Source: DASVTR01 sp036382855 (lineage in GTDB: Bacteria > Acidobacteriota > Blastocatellia > Pyrinomonadales > Pyrinomonadaceae). Taken from it: 64,000 nt of DNA. Position 1 is the first letter of the stretch; every line of letters starts with the position of its first letter. Where the stretch lies: contig DASVPO010000009.1 in the NCBI GenBank assembly GCA_036382855.1, positions 62,001 to 126,000 on the forward strand, written 5' to 3'. Under the pieces are notes generated by a model. It searched no databases. It saw only the letters and a program-made list of their open reading frames with translations, and was not told the DNA's origin. Below, one piece after another: positions 49,931 through 58,736 of this stretch. The position numbers and the translations under genes are program-made.

Positions 49931-50278
49931 CTAATTGAGCGCCTGCTCTTCCGTTTCAAACACCTCGAAGGATTTAAGCACGTTCGTTATCTTCATAATT
50001 CCGTAAATCTGCGGCGGCACATTCGAGAGACGCAGTTTCGCGTCGTGGCGTTCGGCCGTTACTAAGCAGGCGACCAGTTCGCCGATGCCTGCGCTGTCAA
50101 CACGGCGACACTGGCCCATGTTAACCACCAACAGGCGACGCCCCGCCTCTATGTTTTTGCGCACGATTTCCAGCAACCGTTCTTTCTCGCTGCCGACCGT
50201 CAGTTCACCGACGATTTCGATGACAGCGACGCCCTCCCGCGCCTCTCGCTCCGTGAGTTCGAGTTTGTTGAATGTCAT
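49931..50278 (-). CDS. STAS-domain anti-anti-sigma factor
   Basis: 115 residues from ATG 50278, with GGAGCG 8 nt before it; a longer reading from 50371 has no support. The STAS fold is typical: VAVIEIVGELTVGSEKERLLEIV, LLVVNMGQCRRVDSAGIGELVACLV with the phosphorylatable Ser in DSAG, then LRLSNVPPQIYGIMKITNVLKSFEVFETEEQAL. Such proteins bind an anti-sigma kinase when unphosphorylated and are reset by SpoIIE-type phosphatases, one of which is encoded at 32933-34237. No kinase or sigma gene is adjacent. Confidence 0.93.
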   Translation of the reverse strand: MTFNKLELTEREAREGVAVIEIVGELTVGSEKERLLEIVRKNIEAGRRLLVVNMGQCRRVDSAGIGELVACLVTAERHDAKLRLSNVPPQIYGIMKITNVLKSFEVFETEEQALN

Positions 50279-50827
50279 GCTGCACGCTCCAGAAGAAGTT
50301 TGAAGAGAAAATATCGCGAGCAGCCCGCGCCCATTGTTTCGGCGCGAGGGCCGCTGATGATGTGATGACAAACGCGCAAGAGATAATACGAGGCGCGGAA
50401 TAGTTTTGGTTCGCGCCGCGCCCCAAAAGGCCGGAAGATTAAAGCGACACGGCCCGAAAGCTCGCTGCTGCTTGCCGAGCAGAAACGAAAATATACCCGA
50501 TTTTGTTGCAACACAGAAGACAGCAGGAAGGCAAAAGGTAAAAGGTAAAAGGCAAAAGGCAAAAGAAGACAGGAAACCATTTTTAATTAAACGGGCTTCC
50601 CCGACCTTTTACCTTTTTACTTTTACCTTTTGCCTTTTCCTTTCTCTCGCTTGACGTTCGTTTCAACGCGTTCGTAGAATGATTTGCAGTTCCCTGTTCG
50701 GAAACATAAAGGGCCTCTTGCAGGAGTCTTGCGCAGGCAAGGCAGAGGCATTGCGAGAATCGTGCGGCGTGCCTTTTTGAAGCGACGCCCGGAATAAAAA
50801 TTGCGCGTTATGAGGAGTGAGACGAAA
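50279..50827. other. Divergent intergenic region containing a GGTAAAA array
   Basis: 549 nt between divergent genes. It holds the array described at 50528-50642 and the GAGGAG site of the rightward gene. I found no convincing promoter boxes or further gene. Confidence 0.4.
50528..50642. repeat. Inverted GGTAAAA/GGCAAAA array between divergent genes
   Basis: Five tandem units (GGCAAAA, GGTAAAA, GGTAAAA, GGCAAAA, GGCAAAA) at about 50529-50563 face an inverted arm of similar length at 50605-50641. Unlike most copies, this one lies where both neighbouring genes start rather than end. Confidence 0.9.
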
Positions 50828-51265
50828 ATGAGCAGCCCGTATGACCCTGAGCATGACCCGCAGAAGGATGAGCCGATTGACGACCTGATGCTCCCTGAAG
50901 ACCAGCCAGAGCACCAAAACGAGCGTGCGCGCACGGCCTCAAGCGTGCGCGAGATGGCTTCGCGGATTCCCGAATCCCTGAGCGCCATCGGCCGCGACAT
51001 CAGCCGCACCATCGAGCGCGCCATCTCCGCCAAGGACGACTACGTTGTGGCCGTCAAAGTTTCCCACGAAGCGCAGGATAAGCTTGAGCAACTCGTTCAG
51101 GCAGGAGTCTTCCGCAGTCGTGCTGAAGCGGCCGCCTTCCTGATTGACGAAGGAATCAAGACGCAATCGGCGCTCTTCGACCGCGTGCAGCAGAAACTCT
51201 CCGAGATAGAGCGCCTGCGCGCAGAGTTGCGCGGCATGATTAACGAAGGAAAGCCGCAAGCTTGA
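50828..51265 (+). CDS. Ribbon-helix-helix-like protein
   Basis: 145 residues from ATG 50828, with GAGGAG upstream. The N-terminal 45 residues are acidic and probably disordered. The segment YVVAVKVSHEAQDKLEQLVQAGVFRSRAEAAAFLIDEGI (about 72-110) has the strand-helix-helix pattern of ribbon-helix-helix DNA-binding proteins, followed by a coiled-coil helix (LFDRVQQKLSEIERLRAELRGM). I infer a DNA-binding or toxin-antitoxin-like regulator; no toxin gene is adjacent. Confidence 0.7.
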   Translation: MSSPYDPEHDPQKDEPIDDLMLPEDQPEHQNERARTASSVREMASRIPESLSAIGRDISRTIERAISAKDDYVVAVKVSHEAQDKLEQLVQAGVFRSRAEAAAFLIDEGIKTQSALFDRVQQKLSEIERLRAELRGMINEGKPQA

Positions 51266-51461
51266 GCCTGAAAGCTACAAGTCTGAACAGAGTTGGCCCA
51301 GAGACCTTTTCCATTTCCCCCAACACTTTATTACCAGCTTGCCTTTTGTCGTCTGTTTCACACGGAGCGCACGCGCCGCGCTCTGTGCCGAACCGCACCA
51401 CACAAAAGCGCTGGCCGACCTGCGCGCCGACCAGACTATTCAAGGAACAAGGCACAGGTTA

Positions 51462-51554
51462 ATGAAACGTTTATCCGCCAAATTCGCGGCCATTTTCGTC
51501 TACAGCTTTATGCTTTATCCGCTCGCTATTGGCGCACGCGCCAAACAGAGATGA
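51462..51554 (+). other. Orphan signal-peptide-like reading frame before the M16 protease
   Basis: A 30-codon frame reads MKRLSAKFAAIFVYSFMLYP then LAIGARAKQR and stops at TGA: a textbook signal peptide (basic start, hydrophobic core, Ala-x-Ala). The following M16 gene, in a different reading frame from position 51595, lacks any signal although its partner has one. It may be a leader lost to a frameshift, a sequencing error, or a separate small gene. Confidence 0.5.
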
Positions 51555-51594
51555 GAAGAGGGCTGGCAGCAATCAACATCATTCGAGGTCAAAC

Positions 51595-53091
51595 GTGTCA
51601 CAGACATTACAACTTCCGCGCACGCCCATAGAGCAGTTCACACTAGAGAACGGCCTGCGCGTTATCCTCAGCGAGGACCACACTGTGCCGGTCGTCTCCG
51701 TCGCCGTCTATTACGATACAGGCTCGCGCAACGAAAAAGAGGGCCGCACGGGCTTCGCGCATCTCTTCGAGCACATGATGTTTCAAGGCTCGGAGAACGT
51801 GCCGAAGGCCGCGCACTTCCAGTACATCTCGAACGCGGGCGGCACGATGAATGGCACGACCTCAAGCGAGCGCACAAACTATTTCGAGACGCTGCCTGCC
51901 AACCAGTTGCCGCTTGCGCTCTGGCTCGAATCAGACCGTATGCGCTCGCTCAAAGTCACGCAGGAGAATCTTGACAACCAGCGCAACGCCGTGCAGGAAG
52001 AGAAACGCTTGCGCATTGATAATCAACCATACGTGCCGGCCTTCCTGCGTATTGACGAGCTTATCTTCAAGAATCCTGCCAACTCGCATTCGACCATCGG
52101 CTCTATGGAAGACCTTGACGCCGCGACGGTCGAAGACGTGCAGGAGTTTTTCCGTATCTACTACGCGCCGAACAATGCTGTGCTCGCAGTCGTCGGCGAC
52201 TTCGATTCAAAGGAAGCCCGACAGTTAATCGAAAAATATTTCGGCAGTATTCCGAGCCAGCCCAAGCCTCCCGCAGTTGATGTCTCCGAGCCGCCGGATG
52301 TGGCCCAGCGGCAGGAAAGCTTTTTCGACCGCTTCGCGCCGCTCCCGGCATTTATTCTCGCGTGGAAGATTCCGCCGCGCCGCACGCCCGATTTCTACGC
52401 CATCTCGCTTGCAACCGCGTTGCTGGCCGAAGGCGAAAGCTCGCGCCTCTATCAAAAGCTGGTCAAGGGCGAAGAGTCCGTCGTGCAGATTCAGAGCAAC
52501 GTTGACGAGCGGCGCGGGCCGAGCGCGGCTTTCGTCTTCGCCATTCCGAAGCCGGGCAAAGAGATCGCACAGATCCGACAGGCCATTATGAACGAGATTA
52601 AGAAACTCGCGACCGAAGGGCCAAGCCCCGAAGAAATGGAGAAGTTGAAGAACAACTTGCTCAACGATGCCGTCCGCGCTCGTCAATCATCGCTCTACCG
52701 CGCGCAGAGGCTCGCAGAGTTTGCCTTGTACGACAACGACCCGAATCTTTTCAACACGGAACTGGAACGCTACATGAACGTCACGGCCGCACAAATCAGG
52801 GAAGCGGCGGCGCGTTTTCTGGACACGGACAATCGAGTGATGATGGAGATTGTGCCGGGACGCGGAGACGAGAAGCCTGCGGCGACTGCTCAAGCGTCGG
52901 GCGTTGCGTCGCAGCCTGCTGCGCCCCCGCCGCAAGTTCCGTCGCAGCCGCCCGCGCAACCCGCATCATCCACGGCAGCGCAGGAAGTCGCGCCGTCCGT
53001 CAAGCCTGCCGATGCTCAACCGGCGCAACCGCAGCAGCCCGCCGACGTTCCCTTGCAAACAGAACCCGGCGCTGAAGCCAAGCGCCCGTAA
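51595..53091 (+). CDS. M16-family zinc protease, catalytic subunit
   Basis: 498 residues from GTG 51595, with GAGG before it; a longer reading from TTG 51529 gives an unlikely N-terminus. The zinc motif is FAHLFEHMMFQGS (HxxEH) near residue 65, with the distal Glu in QRNAVQEEKRLRIDN. The second M16 domain follows (about 190-410, GEDPPRR-type substrate region, LLAEGESSRLYQKLV), then a Pro/Ala/Gln-rich tail of about 80 residues. It pairs with the next gene, an inactive homologue, as in bacterial heterodimeric M16 peptidases. No signal peptide is encoded in frame. Confidence 0.92.
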   Translation: MSQTLQLPRTPIEQFTLENGLRVILSEDHTVPVVSVAVYYDTGSRNEKEGRTGFAHLFEHMMFQGSENVPKAAHFQYISNAGGTMNGTTSSERTNYFETLPANQLPLALWLESDRMRSLKVTQENLDNQRNAVQEEKRLRIDNQPYVPAFLRIDELIFKNPANSHSTIGSMEDLDAATVEDVQEFFRIYYAPNNAVLAVVGDFDSKEARQLIEKYFGSIPSQPKPPAVDVSEPPDVAQRQESFFDRFAPLPAFILAWKIPPRRTPDFYAISLATALLAEGESSRLYQKLVKGEESVVQIQSNVDERRGPSAAFVFAIPKPGKEIAQIRQAIMNEIKKLATEGPSPEEMEKLKNNLLNDAVRARQSSLYRAQRLAEFALYDNDPNLFNTELERYMNVTAAQIREAAARFLDTDNRVMMEIVPGRGDEKPAATAQASGVASQPAAPPPQVPSQPPAQPASSTAAQEVAPSVKPADAQPAQPQQPADVPLQTEPGAEAKRP

Positions 53092-53111
53092 AAGGGAGAG
53101 CGAAGGAGAAG

Positions 53112-54941
53112 ATGCTCATAATGTTTCGTCCATTTAGTAGATTACTGAGCGTCGCGCTCGTCGCGTGCGGCGCGTTTATCCTGACCGTTAAAGCACAAAC
53201 TATGAATCAAACAGAAGACTTTCGCCGACAGGCTCCCGCGCCGCTTGCGTCCAAGCCGCTCAACATTCCGCAGCCCTACGAGACAACGCTCGCCAACGGC
53301 CTGCAAGTCGTCATCGTCGAAGACGCGCGCCTGCCGCTCGTCAGTTACCGTCTCGCTTTTCGCACGGGCTCTGCCAACGACCCGGCGGAACTGCCCGGCC
53401 TGACCTCGCTCATGGCAGACCTGCTCAACGAAGGCACGGAGACGCGCACCAGCAAGCAGATAGCAGATGAGGTCGCGCGCCTCGGCGCGACTTTGACCGC
53501 AGGCGTTAACTCCGACTACACGACCGTCGCCGCCTCCGCGCTCGCCACCTACGGCGACCAGATTTTAGACTTGATGGCCGATGTCGCGCTCCATCCGTCG
53601 TATCCTGAAAACGAACTCCAGTTGAGCCGACAGAATCGCAAGCAAGGACTGATAGCGCAACGAGCGCAGCCTTCGTTTCTTGCGAGCGAAACTCTCTCGC
53701 GCATCCTCTTCGGCCAGCATCCATACGCGACCATCTCGGCCACGCCCGAATCGCTCGACGCGATGACGCGCGACCGTGTATTGAGCTTTCATCGCGCGAC
53801 GTTTATTCCGAACAACGCAGTGCTCGTCGTCGTCGGAAATGTTAAGCGCGACGCGGTCTTAAAACGCGCGGGCGACCTTTTCGGAAAGTGGGCCAAAGGG
53901 CAAGCGCCGACAATGAGTTTCCCAGCGCCGCCCGCACGCTCCACGCGCGCCATCTACGTCGTTGACCGCCCGACCTCCGAGCAGTCAAACATCGTCATCG
54001 CCAACACCTCGATTAATCGCACCAGCCCCGATTATTTTCCGATGCTCGTCATGCACACCGTGCTCGGAGCAAACGCTTCGTCGCGCCTCTTTATGAATCT
54101 GCGCGAAGAGAAGGGCTACACCTACGGCGCTTATTCGAGCTTCGACACGCGCCGCGACGCGGGCACGTTTCGCGCGACGGCCGAAGTCCGCACGCCCGTC
54201 ACGGGCGCATCGCTCAAAGAGTTTTTCTACGAGCTTGAACGTATCCGCAAAGAGCTTGTCTCGGAGAAAGAATTGAAGGATGCGAAGTCGTATCTGACGG
54301 GCGTCTTCCCGATTCGCATCGAGACGCAGGAAGGATTGATTGACCAGATCGTGCAGATGAAGATGTACAACCTTCCTGCGGACTACTTGCAGACCTATCG
54401 CGAGCGCGTTGCGGGCGTCACGGCCGCGGATATTCAGCGCGTCGCCAATCAGAACATCACGCCCGACAAGGTAGCCATCGTCATCGTCGGCGACGCCGCC
54501 GCGATTTCTGAACAGATTAAGCCCTACGCGCAGACCGTCGAGCTTTACGACACGTCCGGCAAACGCAAGGAGACGCCGACCGCAAACGGCAATAGCCAGG
54601 CGCAGGGCACAACGAATGCCTCTGCCAACGCCGCCAGCTTCGTAGGCACATGGACGCTCTCGATTACGACGCCGAACGGCCAATCCATGCCCGCCACGCT
54701 CAACATGAAACAGGATAGCCAGGGCTTGCACGGAACAGTCCAGACGCAGCTTGGCGAAGCCGTCCTCAGCGACATCAACCTCAACGGCAACAGCTTCAAC
54801 GCCAACCTCAAATTAAACATGCAGGGAGGCCAGAGCCTCGACGGCAAGGTCAAAGGCAGCGTTGAGGCAGGCAGGATGAAGGGCGAAATCAACCTTCAAA
54901 ACTTTCCCACGCTTCCCTTCACCGGCACGAAAGATAAATGA
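53112..54941 (+). CDS. M16-family protein, non-catalytic partner, with C-terminal beta domain
   Basis: 609 residues with AAGGAG just before the start. The signal peptide (FSRLLSVALVACGAFILTVKAQ) is clear. The M16 domain lacks HxxEH (ELPGLTSLMADLLNEGTETRT occupies its place) but keeps the partner signature FMNLREEKGYTYGAYSSFD with the substrate-binding Arg and Tyr. After about residue 500 a beta-rich domain (FVGTWTLSITTPNGQSMPATLNMKQD) is added, resembling extracytoplasmic lipocalin-like or binding modules. The stop codon begins a heptamer array. Confidence 0.92.
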   Translation: MLIMFRPFSRLLSVALVACGAFILTVKAQTMNQTEDFRRQAPAPLASKPLNIPQPYETTLANGLQVVIVEDARLPLVSYRLAFRTGSANDPAELPGLTSLMADLLNEGTETRTSKQIADEVARLGATLTAGVNSDYTTVAASALATYGDQILDLMADVALHPSYPENELQLSRQNRKQGLIAQRAQPSFLASETLSRILFGQHPYATISATPESLDAMTRDRVLSFHRATFIPNNAVLVVVGNVKRDAVLKRAGDLFGKWAKGQAPTMSFPAPPARSTRAIYVVDRPTSEQSNIVIANTSINRTSPDYFPMLVMHTVLGANASSRLFMNLREEKGYTYGAYSSFDTRRDAGTFRATAEVRTPVTGASLKEFFYELERIRKELVSEKELKDAKSYLTGVFPIRIETQEGLIDQIVQMKMYNLPADYLQTYRERVAGVTAADIQRVANQNITPDKVAIVIVGDAAAISEQIKPYAQTVELYDTSGKRKETPTANGNSQAQGTTNASANAASFVGTWTLSITTPNGQSMPATLNMKQDSQGLHGTVQTQLGEAVLSDINLNGNSFNANLKLNMQGGQSLDGKVKGSVEAGRMKGEINLQNFPTLPFTGTKDK

Positions 54942-55020
54942 TGAACGCGGAACGCGGAACGATGAAGTAACAGACAAGCTCTTAATACTTCATCGTTCCG
55001 CGTTCCGCGTTCATCGTTAC
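54940..55020. repeat. Perfect 30-bp inverted heptamer array after the M16 pair (GCGGAAC units)
   Basis: 54940-54969 and 54986-55015 are exact reverse complements (30 bp, 16-nt loop) built from GATGAAC, GCGGAAC, GCGGAAC, GATGAAG. The first bases overlap the M16 TGA stop. Same unit class as the array after cobO. Confidence 0.95.
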
Positions 55021-55059
55021 AAAAAAAAGCCGCCCGGCATGAACTCACATACCGGGCGG
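55021..55059 (-). terminator. Intrinsic terminator for the YCF48-like gene
   Basis: CCGCCCGG (55030-55037) pairs with CCGGGCGG (55052-55059); read leftward it is followed by C and eight T. It is 150 nt beyond the stop codon of the leftward gene and adjoins the array of the rightward gene, so both transcripts end here. Confidence 0.85.
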
Positions 55060-55078
55060 AAGTCACAGGAGGAATCGA

Positions 55079-55138
55079 ATGTTACCCGAGTTTTTTCCCC
55101 GTCGTTCCTCTCGGGTTAACGTTTGCCAATTCCTGTGA
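55079..55138 (+). CDS. Possible 19-residue small open frame
   Basis: AGGAGG stands 6-7 nt before an ATG that opens a 19-codon frame ending in TGA (MLPEFFPRRSSRVNVCQFL). The same stretch can fold, with TCACAGGA (55063-55070) against TCCTGTGA (55131-55138), which would hide the ribosome-binding site. It lies downstream of a terminator, so expression is doubtful. Confidence 0.25.
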   Translation: MLPEFFPRRSSRVNVCQFL

Positions 55139-55207
55139 TGCCAGCTCGTCGGCCCACGGTTGCTTCCGCAGGCAGGAAGCTTTCGCGATTACCACTAAAT
55201 CGGATTT

Positions 55208-56203
55208 TCATCTCTCATAACGGAGAACGATGCCGTCGCCGCCGACGGCCCAACCGTTTTCCTTATCGAGAAAGAGCGCGTAAAGGTTCTGCTTCGTGCT
55301 GCTTTCCTGACGTACCCACGTCGCGCCAGCATCCTCGGAACGGAGGATGACGCCCCCGCGCCCGACTATCCAACCCAGATTTTCGTCAACGAATTGCACG
55401 CTCAAAAGCGTGTTGCGCACAAGGGGTTCGATTGTGAACCACGTTTCGCCGCCATCGGTCGTGCGCAGGATTGTGCCCTGCTTGCCGACCGCCCAGCCCA
55501 CGCGGTCGTTGCGAAAATCAACATGGTAGAGGGTGGCTTTTGTGCCGGAGCGCTGTTCGGTCCAGGTGTCGCCGCCGTCCGTCGTGTAGAGGATAGTTCC
55601 GCCGTCACCTACGATCCAGCCCCGTTTTTCGCTGACGAAATCAACGTGTATCAACTCTTCTTTCGTCGGCATGCGCTGCCTTTGCCATGATGTGCCGCCG
55701 TCATCAGTGTAGAGCACTAGGCTGTCAACGACCACATCCCCGCGGCTGATGGAGCCGACGACCCAGCCCTTCTTTTTGCTGGAGAAGCGGACGCTGTAGA
55801 GTTCGGGCAGCGCGCCGCCGAAGTCGGAGGCGAAGTAGCGTCGAATCTCGCGCCACGTCTGCCCGCTATTGCCCGTGCTGAAAATGCTGTTGCCCGCGAC
55901 GATGTAGCCGTCCTCTTTATTACGGAAGTAGACATCGTTAACGGCATCCTTCGTCTCCAGCGTTTGCGGCGTCCATGAGCGGCCGCCGTCGTTCGTATAA
56001 CTGACGAAGCCGCCGTCGCCAGCAATCCAGCCCCTTTTCGTGTCCGCGAAAAAGACTGCGTTTAAATCCTTTCCTGCCTGCCCGCGCCTGACTCCCGTCC
56101 AGCCCGCCTGCGCCGCCGCGCTCCCGGCCCATAACAGCAGCAGGAGCAGCACAAACGCCTCGCGCCTCGCCACCGCCTTTTGCGCCCAACCTCTTATCAT
56201 CAA
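55208..56203 (-). CDS. YCF48-like beta-propeller protein
   Basis: 331 residues with a signal peptide (AFVLLLLLLWAGSAAAQ). Seven similar blades follow, each with variants of GWIVGDGGTILYTTDGGDTW, the YCF48/BNR pattern (about every 40-45 residues). YCF48-type proteins help photosystem II assembly in cyanobacteria; in non-phototrophs related propellers are exported proteins of unknown role, which is the sensible reading here. Confidence 0.9.
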   Translation of the reverse strand: MMIRGWAQKAVARREAFVLLLLLLWAGSAAAQAGWTGVRRGQAGKDLNAVFFADTKRGWIAGDGGFVSYTNDGGRSWTPQTLETKDAVNDVYFRNKEDGYIVAGNSIFSTGNSGQTWREIRRYFASDFGGALPELYSVRFSSKKKGWVVGSISRGDVVVDSLVLYTDDGGTSWQRQRMPTKEELIHVDFVSEKRGWIVGDGGTILYTTDGGDTWTEQRSGTKATLYHVDFRNDRVGWAVGKQGTILRTTDGGETWFTIEPLVRNTLLSVQFVDENLGWIVGRGGVILRSEDAGATWVRQESSTKQNLYALFLDKENGWAVGGDGIVLRYER

Positions 56204-56285
56204 CTCAACTCCAAAAGAGAAAACTTCCCTGAGATAACTTGCCGCACGCCTTTGTACACGAACTACTGCTCAGAGCACAAGACTA

Positions 56286-56325
56286 GAAGCCCGCGCCTCT
56301 ACATCTTCGTCAAGGCGCGGGCTTC
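56286..56325. other. 13-bp hairpin between the VIT-VWA and YCF48-like genes
   Basis: GAAGCCCGCGCCT (56286-56298) and AGGCGCGGGCTTC (56313-56325) form a perfect 13-bp stem with a 14-nt loop. There is no T-run on either side, so it is more likely an RNA-stabilising or processing element between two leftward genes than a normal terminator. Confidence 0.6.
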
Positions 56326-56370
56326 GAGCGTCGGGCGGATAAAGCACAACGTCAATACATGGCCCAGGCT

Positions 56371-58620
56371 TTACGGAGCAGCCGCATTGACGCGGTAGAC
56401 GCGCCCGTCGAGGACGACGACCACGCGCTCGCCGAGCGCGAAGAACTCCGCCAGTCGCGGCTCGCGTTTAAGCAGCGCGAAGTAAGCCTCGCTGCCAAAT
56501 TCGAGCGTCGTTTCGGGCAGCCGCGCTTCGGTCTTAAACTCTGCGTCTACCCAAACATCGTCGCGCAGGTAGAAGGTCTTGCCGCCGACGTTGCGCACAG
56601 CGGATGACAAATCATCCCTCGACACGCGTTCGGCCTCCTGCTGCTCGCGCGCACGCTTGCTCTGCTGCACGGCCACAGTGCCGGTCGTCGCCTTCGCCGC
56701 CGCAGGAGACATGCCGCCCGCGAAGCCTCCGCTATCCCTGTTATCCGCAGGCGAAGCGGGCCTGTTGCTCGGCCTGACACGGCGAGAGCTGTCTCGCATG
56801 GGACGAGAACCCGTAGCATCCATGGTCACAGTCGTCACGGGCTGCGCGTTTGGCTCTAACGCAAGGTAAGACGTGTAAGGCGTGACGATGCCGTAGCGCG
56901 TGCCTAAATCAACTATCTCGTCGCGCAACTCTTTGTTCTCGCCGTTTGAACGAACCTGCTCCATCAGCCAGCCGACGCGACGCGTCGCCCACAAACGAGG
57001 CAGAAAGTCGTTGTCATCCTCCCTGAGCGGGAAGCTGAGATTCGTGTACGTAAACTCCTTGCGGTTCTGGTTCGTCTTGCCCGCGAGACGCAAGCTGACG
57101 TTACGCAAATCGGCGTGGTTACGATAACGGCCGATGAGCGTCAGTTGCGTTCCCTTGAAGAGGTCCGGCATCTCGCGCGGGTAGAGCAGGTCTGTCTCGA
57201 CGCCGCCCATGCTGAGCGCAAGGTCCGTCAGGACGGGATAATTAACCTTAGCGAAGAAGTTTGAGACTTTAATCTCCAGATCTTCCTTCGGCTCAACGTA
57301 ATCGGCCACGCCCTTATTCTCCGCCGCTAGTTTGTCCAGCAGCGCCGTATTGACATCATAGCCGACGCCGAAGGTGAACAGGCGAAGCCCCGGAACGCGT
57401 GACGCGCGTGAGTTTTCGATAATCTGTTCGGGGCGCGTCTCGCCGACGGTCGGCAATCCGTCCGTCATAAAGACGAGCATCTTGGGGCGCGTGCCGGCGT
57501 CAAACTGCTTGAGCGCGGCAAGGAGCGCACCGTTGATGTTCGTGCCGCCCGTCGGGCGCAGGGCTTTGACAAACTCTTCGCCGCGCGCACGCCCGCGCGC
57601 ATCCGCCGCGATGAGGCCGCTCTCCATCAAACGCTCTTCTCCCGCAAACGAGACGACGTTAAAACGGTCTTGATCGCGTAAGCTGCGCACGCCAAAGAGC
57701 AGCGCCGCACGCGCCTTCTCCATCTTGCCCTCTTCGGCCATAGAGCCTGACGTGTCGAGGACGAAGATAATATCTTTGGCGGCATACTCCTGCTCCGTCC
57801 ATTCATCTTTCGGAGAGAGCATCAGTAGGAAGTAGCCGTCTTTGCCTGGCTGGCGATGCGTCAGGAGCGAGAGGCCGAAGTCGTCGCGCGAGAGCGCGTA
57901 GAAGAGTTGGAAATCCTGTTGAGCGTTGCCGGGCGACTCGAAAGAGATGCGCGCGTTGCGCGAGCCGTGATGCGCAAGGTCAATCTGGTGTGTGGGCGAA
58001 TAGACGTTGCGGATAGGCTCTTTGCCTTCGATGTCAACGCGGCCGGAGACCGTGCCAATCTGCGCGAGGTTGTGGCCCGTGCCGAGCGGGTAGCGGTAAG
58101 AGACCGTGCCCGATTCCGCGCGCAGGACTTGCGTGTAGGTCAGTTCCAGTTTCTTGTCGGAATGAGGGGGGATGGGAAAGATGCTGGCTTGCAGCAGGTT
58201 CTTACCGGCGTATTCGAGGAGGCCGGGGTCACGTTGGCGGCGTACAATCTCGTCGTAAATCCGCCGCGCCTCTTCGCGTGAGCGCACCTCGCCAACCAGC
58301 CTGCGGTCGCCGTCCCAGATAGCAAACTCGACGATTGAGGCGGTCTCTGGAATCGGAAACATGTAAGTGCCTTCGAGGGTGGCCCCGGTGTCGTTGCGGA
58401 AGATTTGTTCGACGTGTGTGGTAGCCACCTGCCCGCTGATTTTCGTGTCCAGCTTGATAGACTTAATTGGCAGGGCGCGCGGCAGCGTGACGGGCTGCGG
58501 CGGGCGCGGGCAACGCTCGCACGGGCGCGGGACAATCACGCCCTGCGCCTGGCCGACGATAGCCGTACAGGCCATGAACAACAGGAATAACAGGCAAACG
58601 AAAGCTCTTTTGGTCTTCAT
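56371..58620 (-). CDS. Secreted VIT and VWA domain protein
   Basis: 749 residues. Signal peptide (FVCLLFLLFMACTAIVGQAQG), then a VIT domain (about 45-170: TTHVEQIFRNDTGATLEGTYMFPIPETASI), as in inter-alpha-trypsin inhibitor heavy chains, and a VWA domain with FVLDTSGSMAEEGKME and FMTDGLPTVGETRPE giving the metal-ion site. A linker rich in Arg, Ser and Pro (about 620-680) precedes a final small domain (VNAAP at the end). The bacterial role is not known; extracellular adhesion or complex assembly is usual speculation. It is the third VWA-type secreted protein in the window. Confidence 0.92.
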   Translation of the reverse strand: MKTKRAFVCLLFLLFMACTAIVGQAQGVIVPRPCERCPRPPQPVTLPRALPIKSIKLDTKISGQVATTHVEQIFRNDTGATLEGTYMFPIPETASIVEFAIWDGDRRLVGEVRSREEARRIYDEIVRRQRDPGLLEYAGKNLLQASIFPIPPHSDKKLELTYTQVLRAESGTVSYRYPLGTGHNLAQIGTVSGRVDIEGKEPIRNVYSPTHQIDLAHHGSRNARISFESPGNAQQDFQLFYALSRDDFGLSLLTHRQPGKDGYFLLMLSPKDEWTEQEYAAKDIIFVLDTSGSMAEEGKMEKARAALLFGVRSLRDQDRFNVVSFAGEERLMESGLIAADARGRARGEEFVKALRPTGGTNINGALLAALKQFDAGTRPKMLVFMTDGLPTVGETRPEQIIENSRASRVPGLRLFTFGVGYDVNTALLDKLAAENKGVADYVEPKEDLEIKVSNFFAKVNYPVLTDLALSMGGVETDLLYPREMPDLFKGTQLTLIGRYRNHADLRNVSLRLAGKTNQNRKEFTYTNLSFPLREDDNDFLPRLWATRRVGWLMEQVRSNGENKELRDEIVDLGTRYGIVTPYTSYLALEPNAQPVTTVTMDATGSRPMRDSSRRVRPSNRPASPADNRDSGGFAGGMSPAAAKATTGTVAVQQSKRAREQQEAERVSRDDLSSAVRNVGGKTFYLRDDVWVDAEFKTEARLPETTLEFGSEAYFALLKREPRLAEFFALGERVVVVLDGRVYRVNAAAP

Positions 58621-58736
58621 CAGAATCTCTCCTCAAATTCGCTGGATGCGCAAAGCCGAAGCGCACGCGTTCACCCGCTAGAACGTTACTTCCCTCTATT
58701 CTTGCACAAGCGGGGTTTATTTACCCGCAGATTTCA

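Noticed and set aside
55063..55138. tRNA-like 76-nt fold with TTCGA on the minus strand
   Set aside because: The end stems pair and a TTCGA is present, but the T-stem does not pair and no anticodon arm can be drawn.
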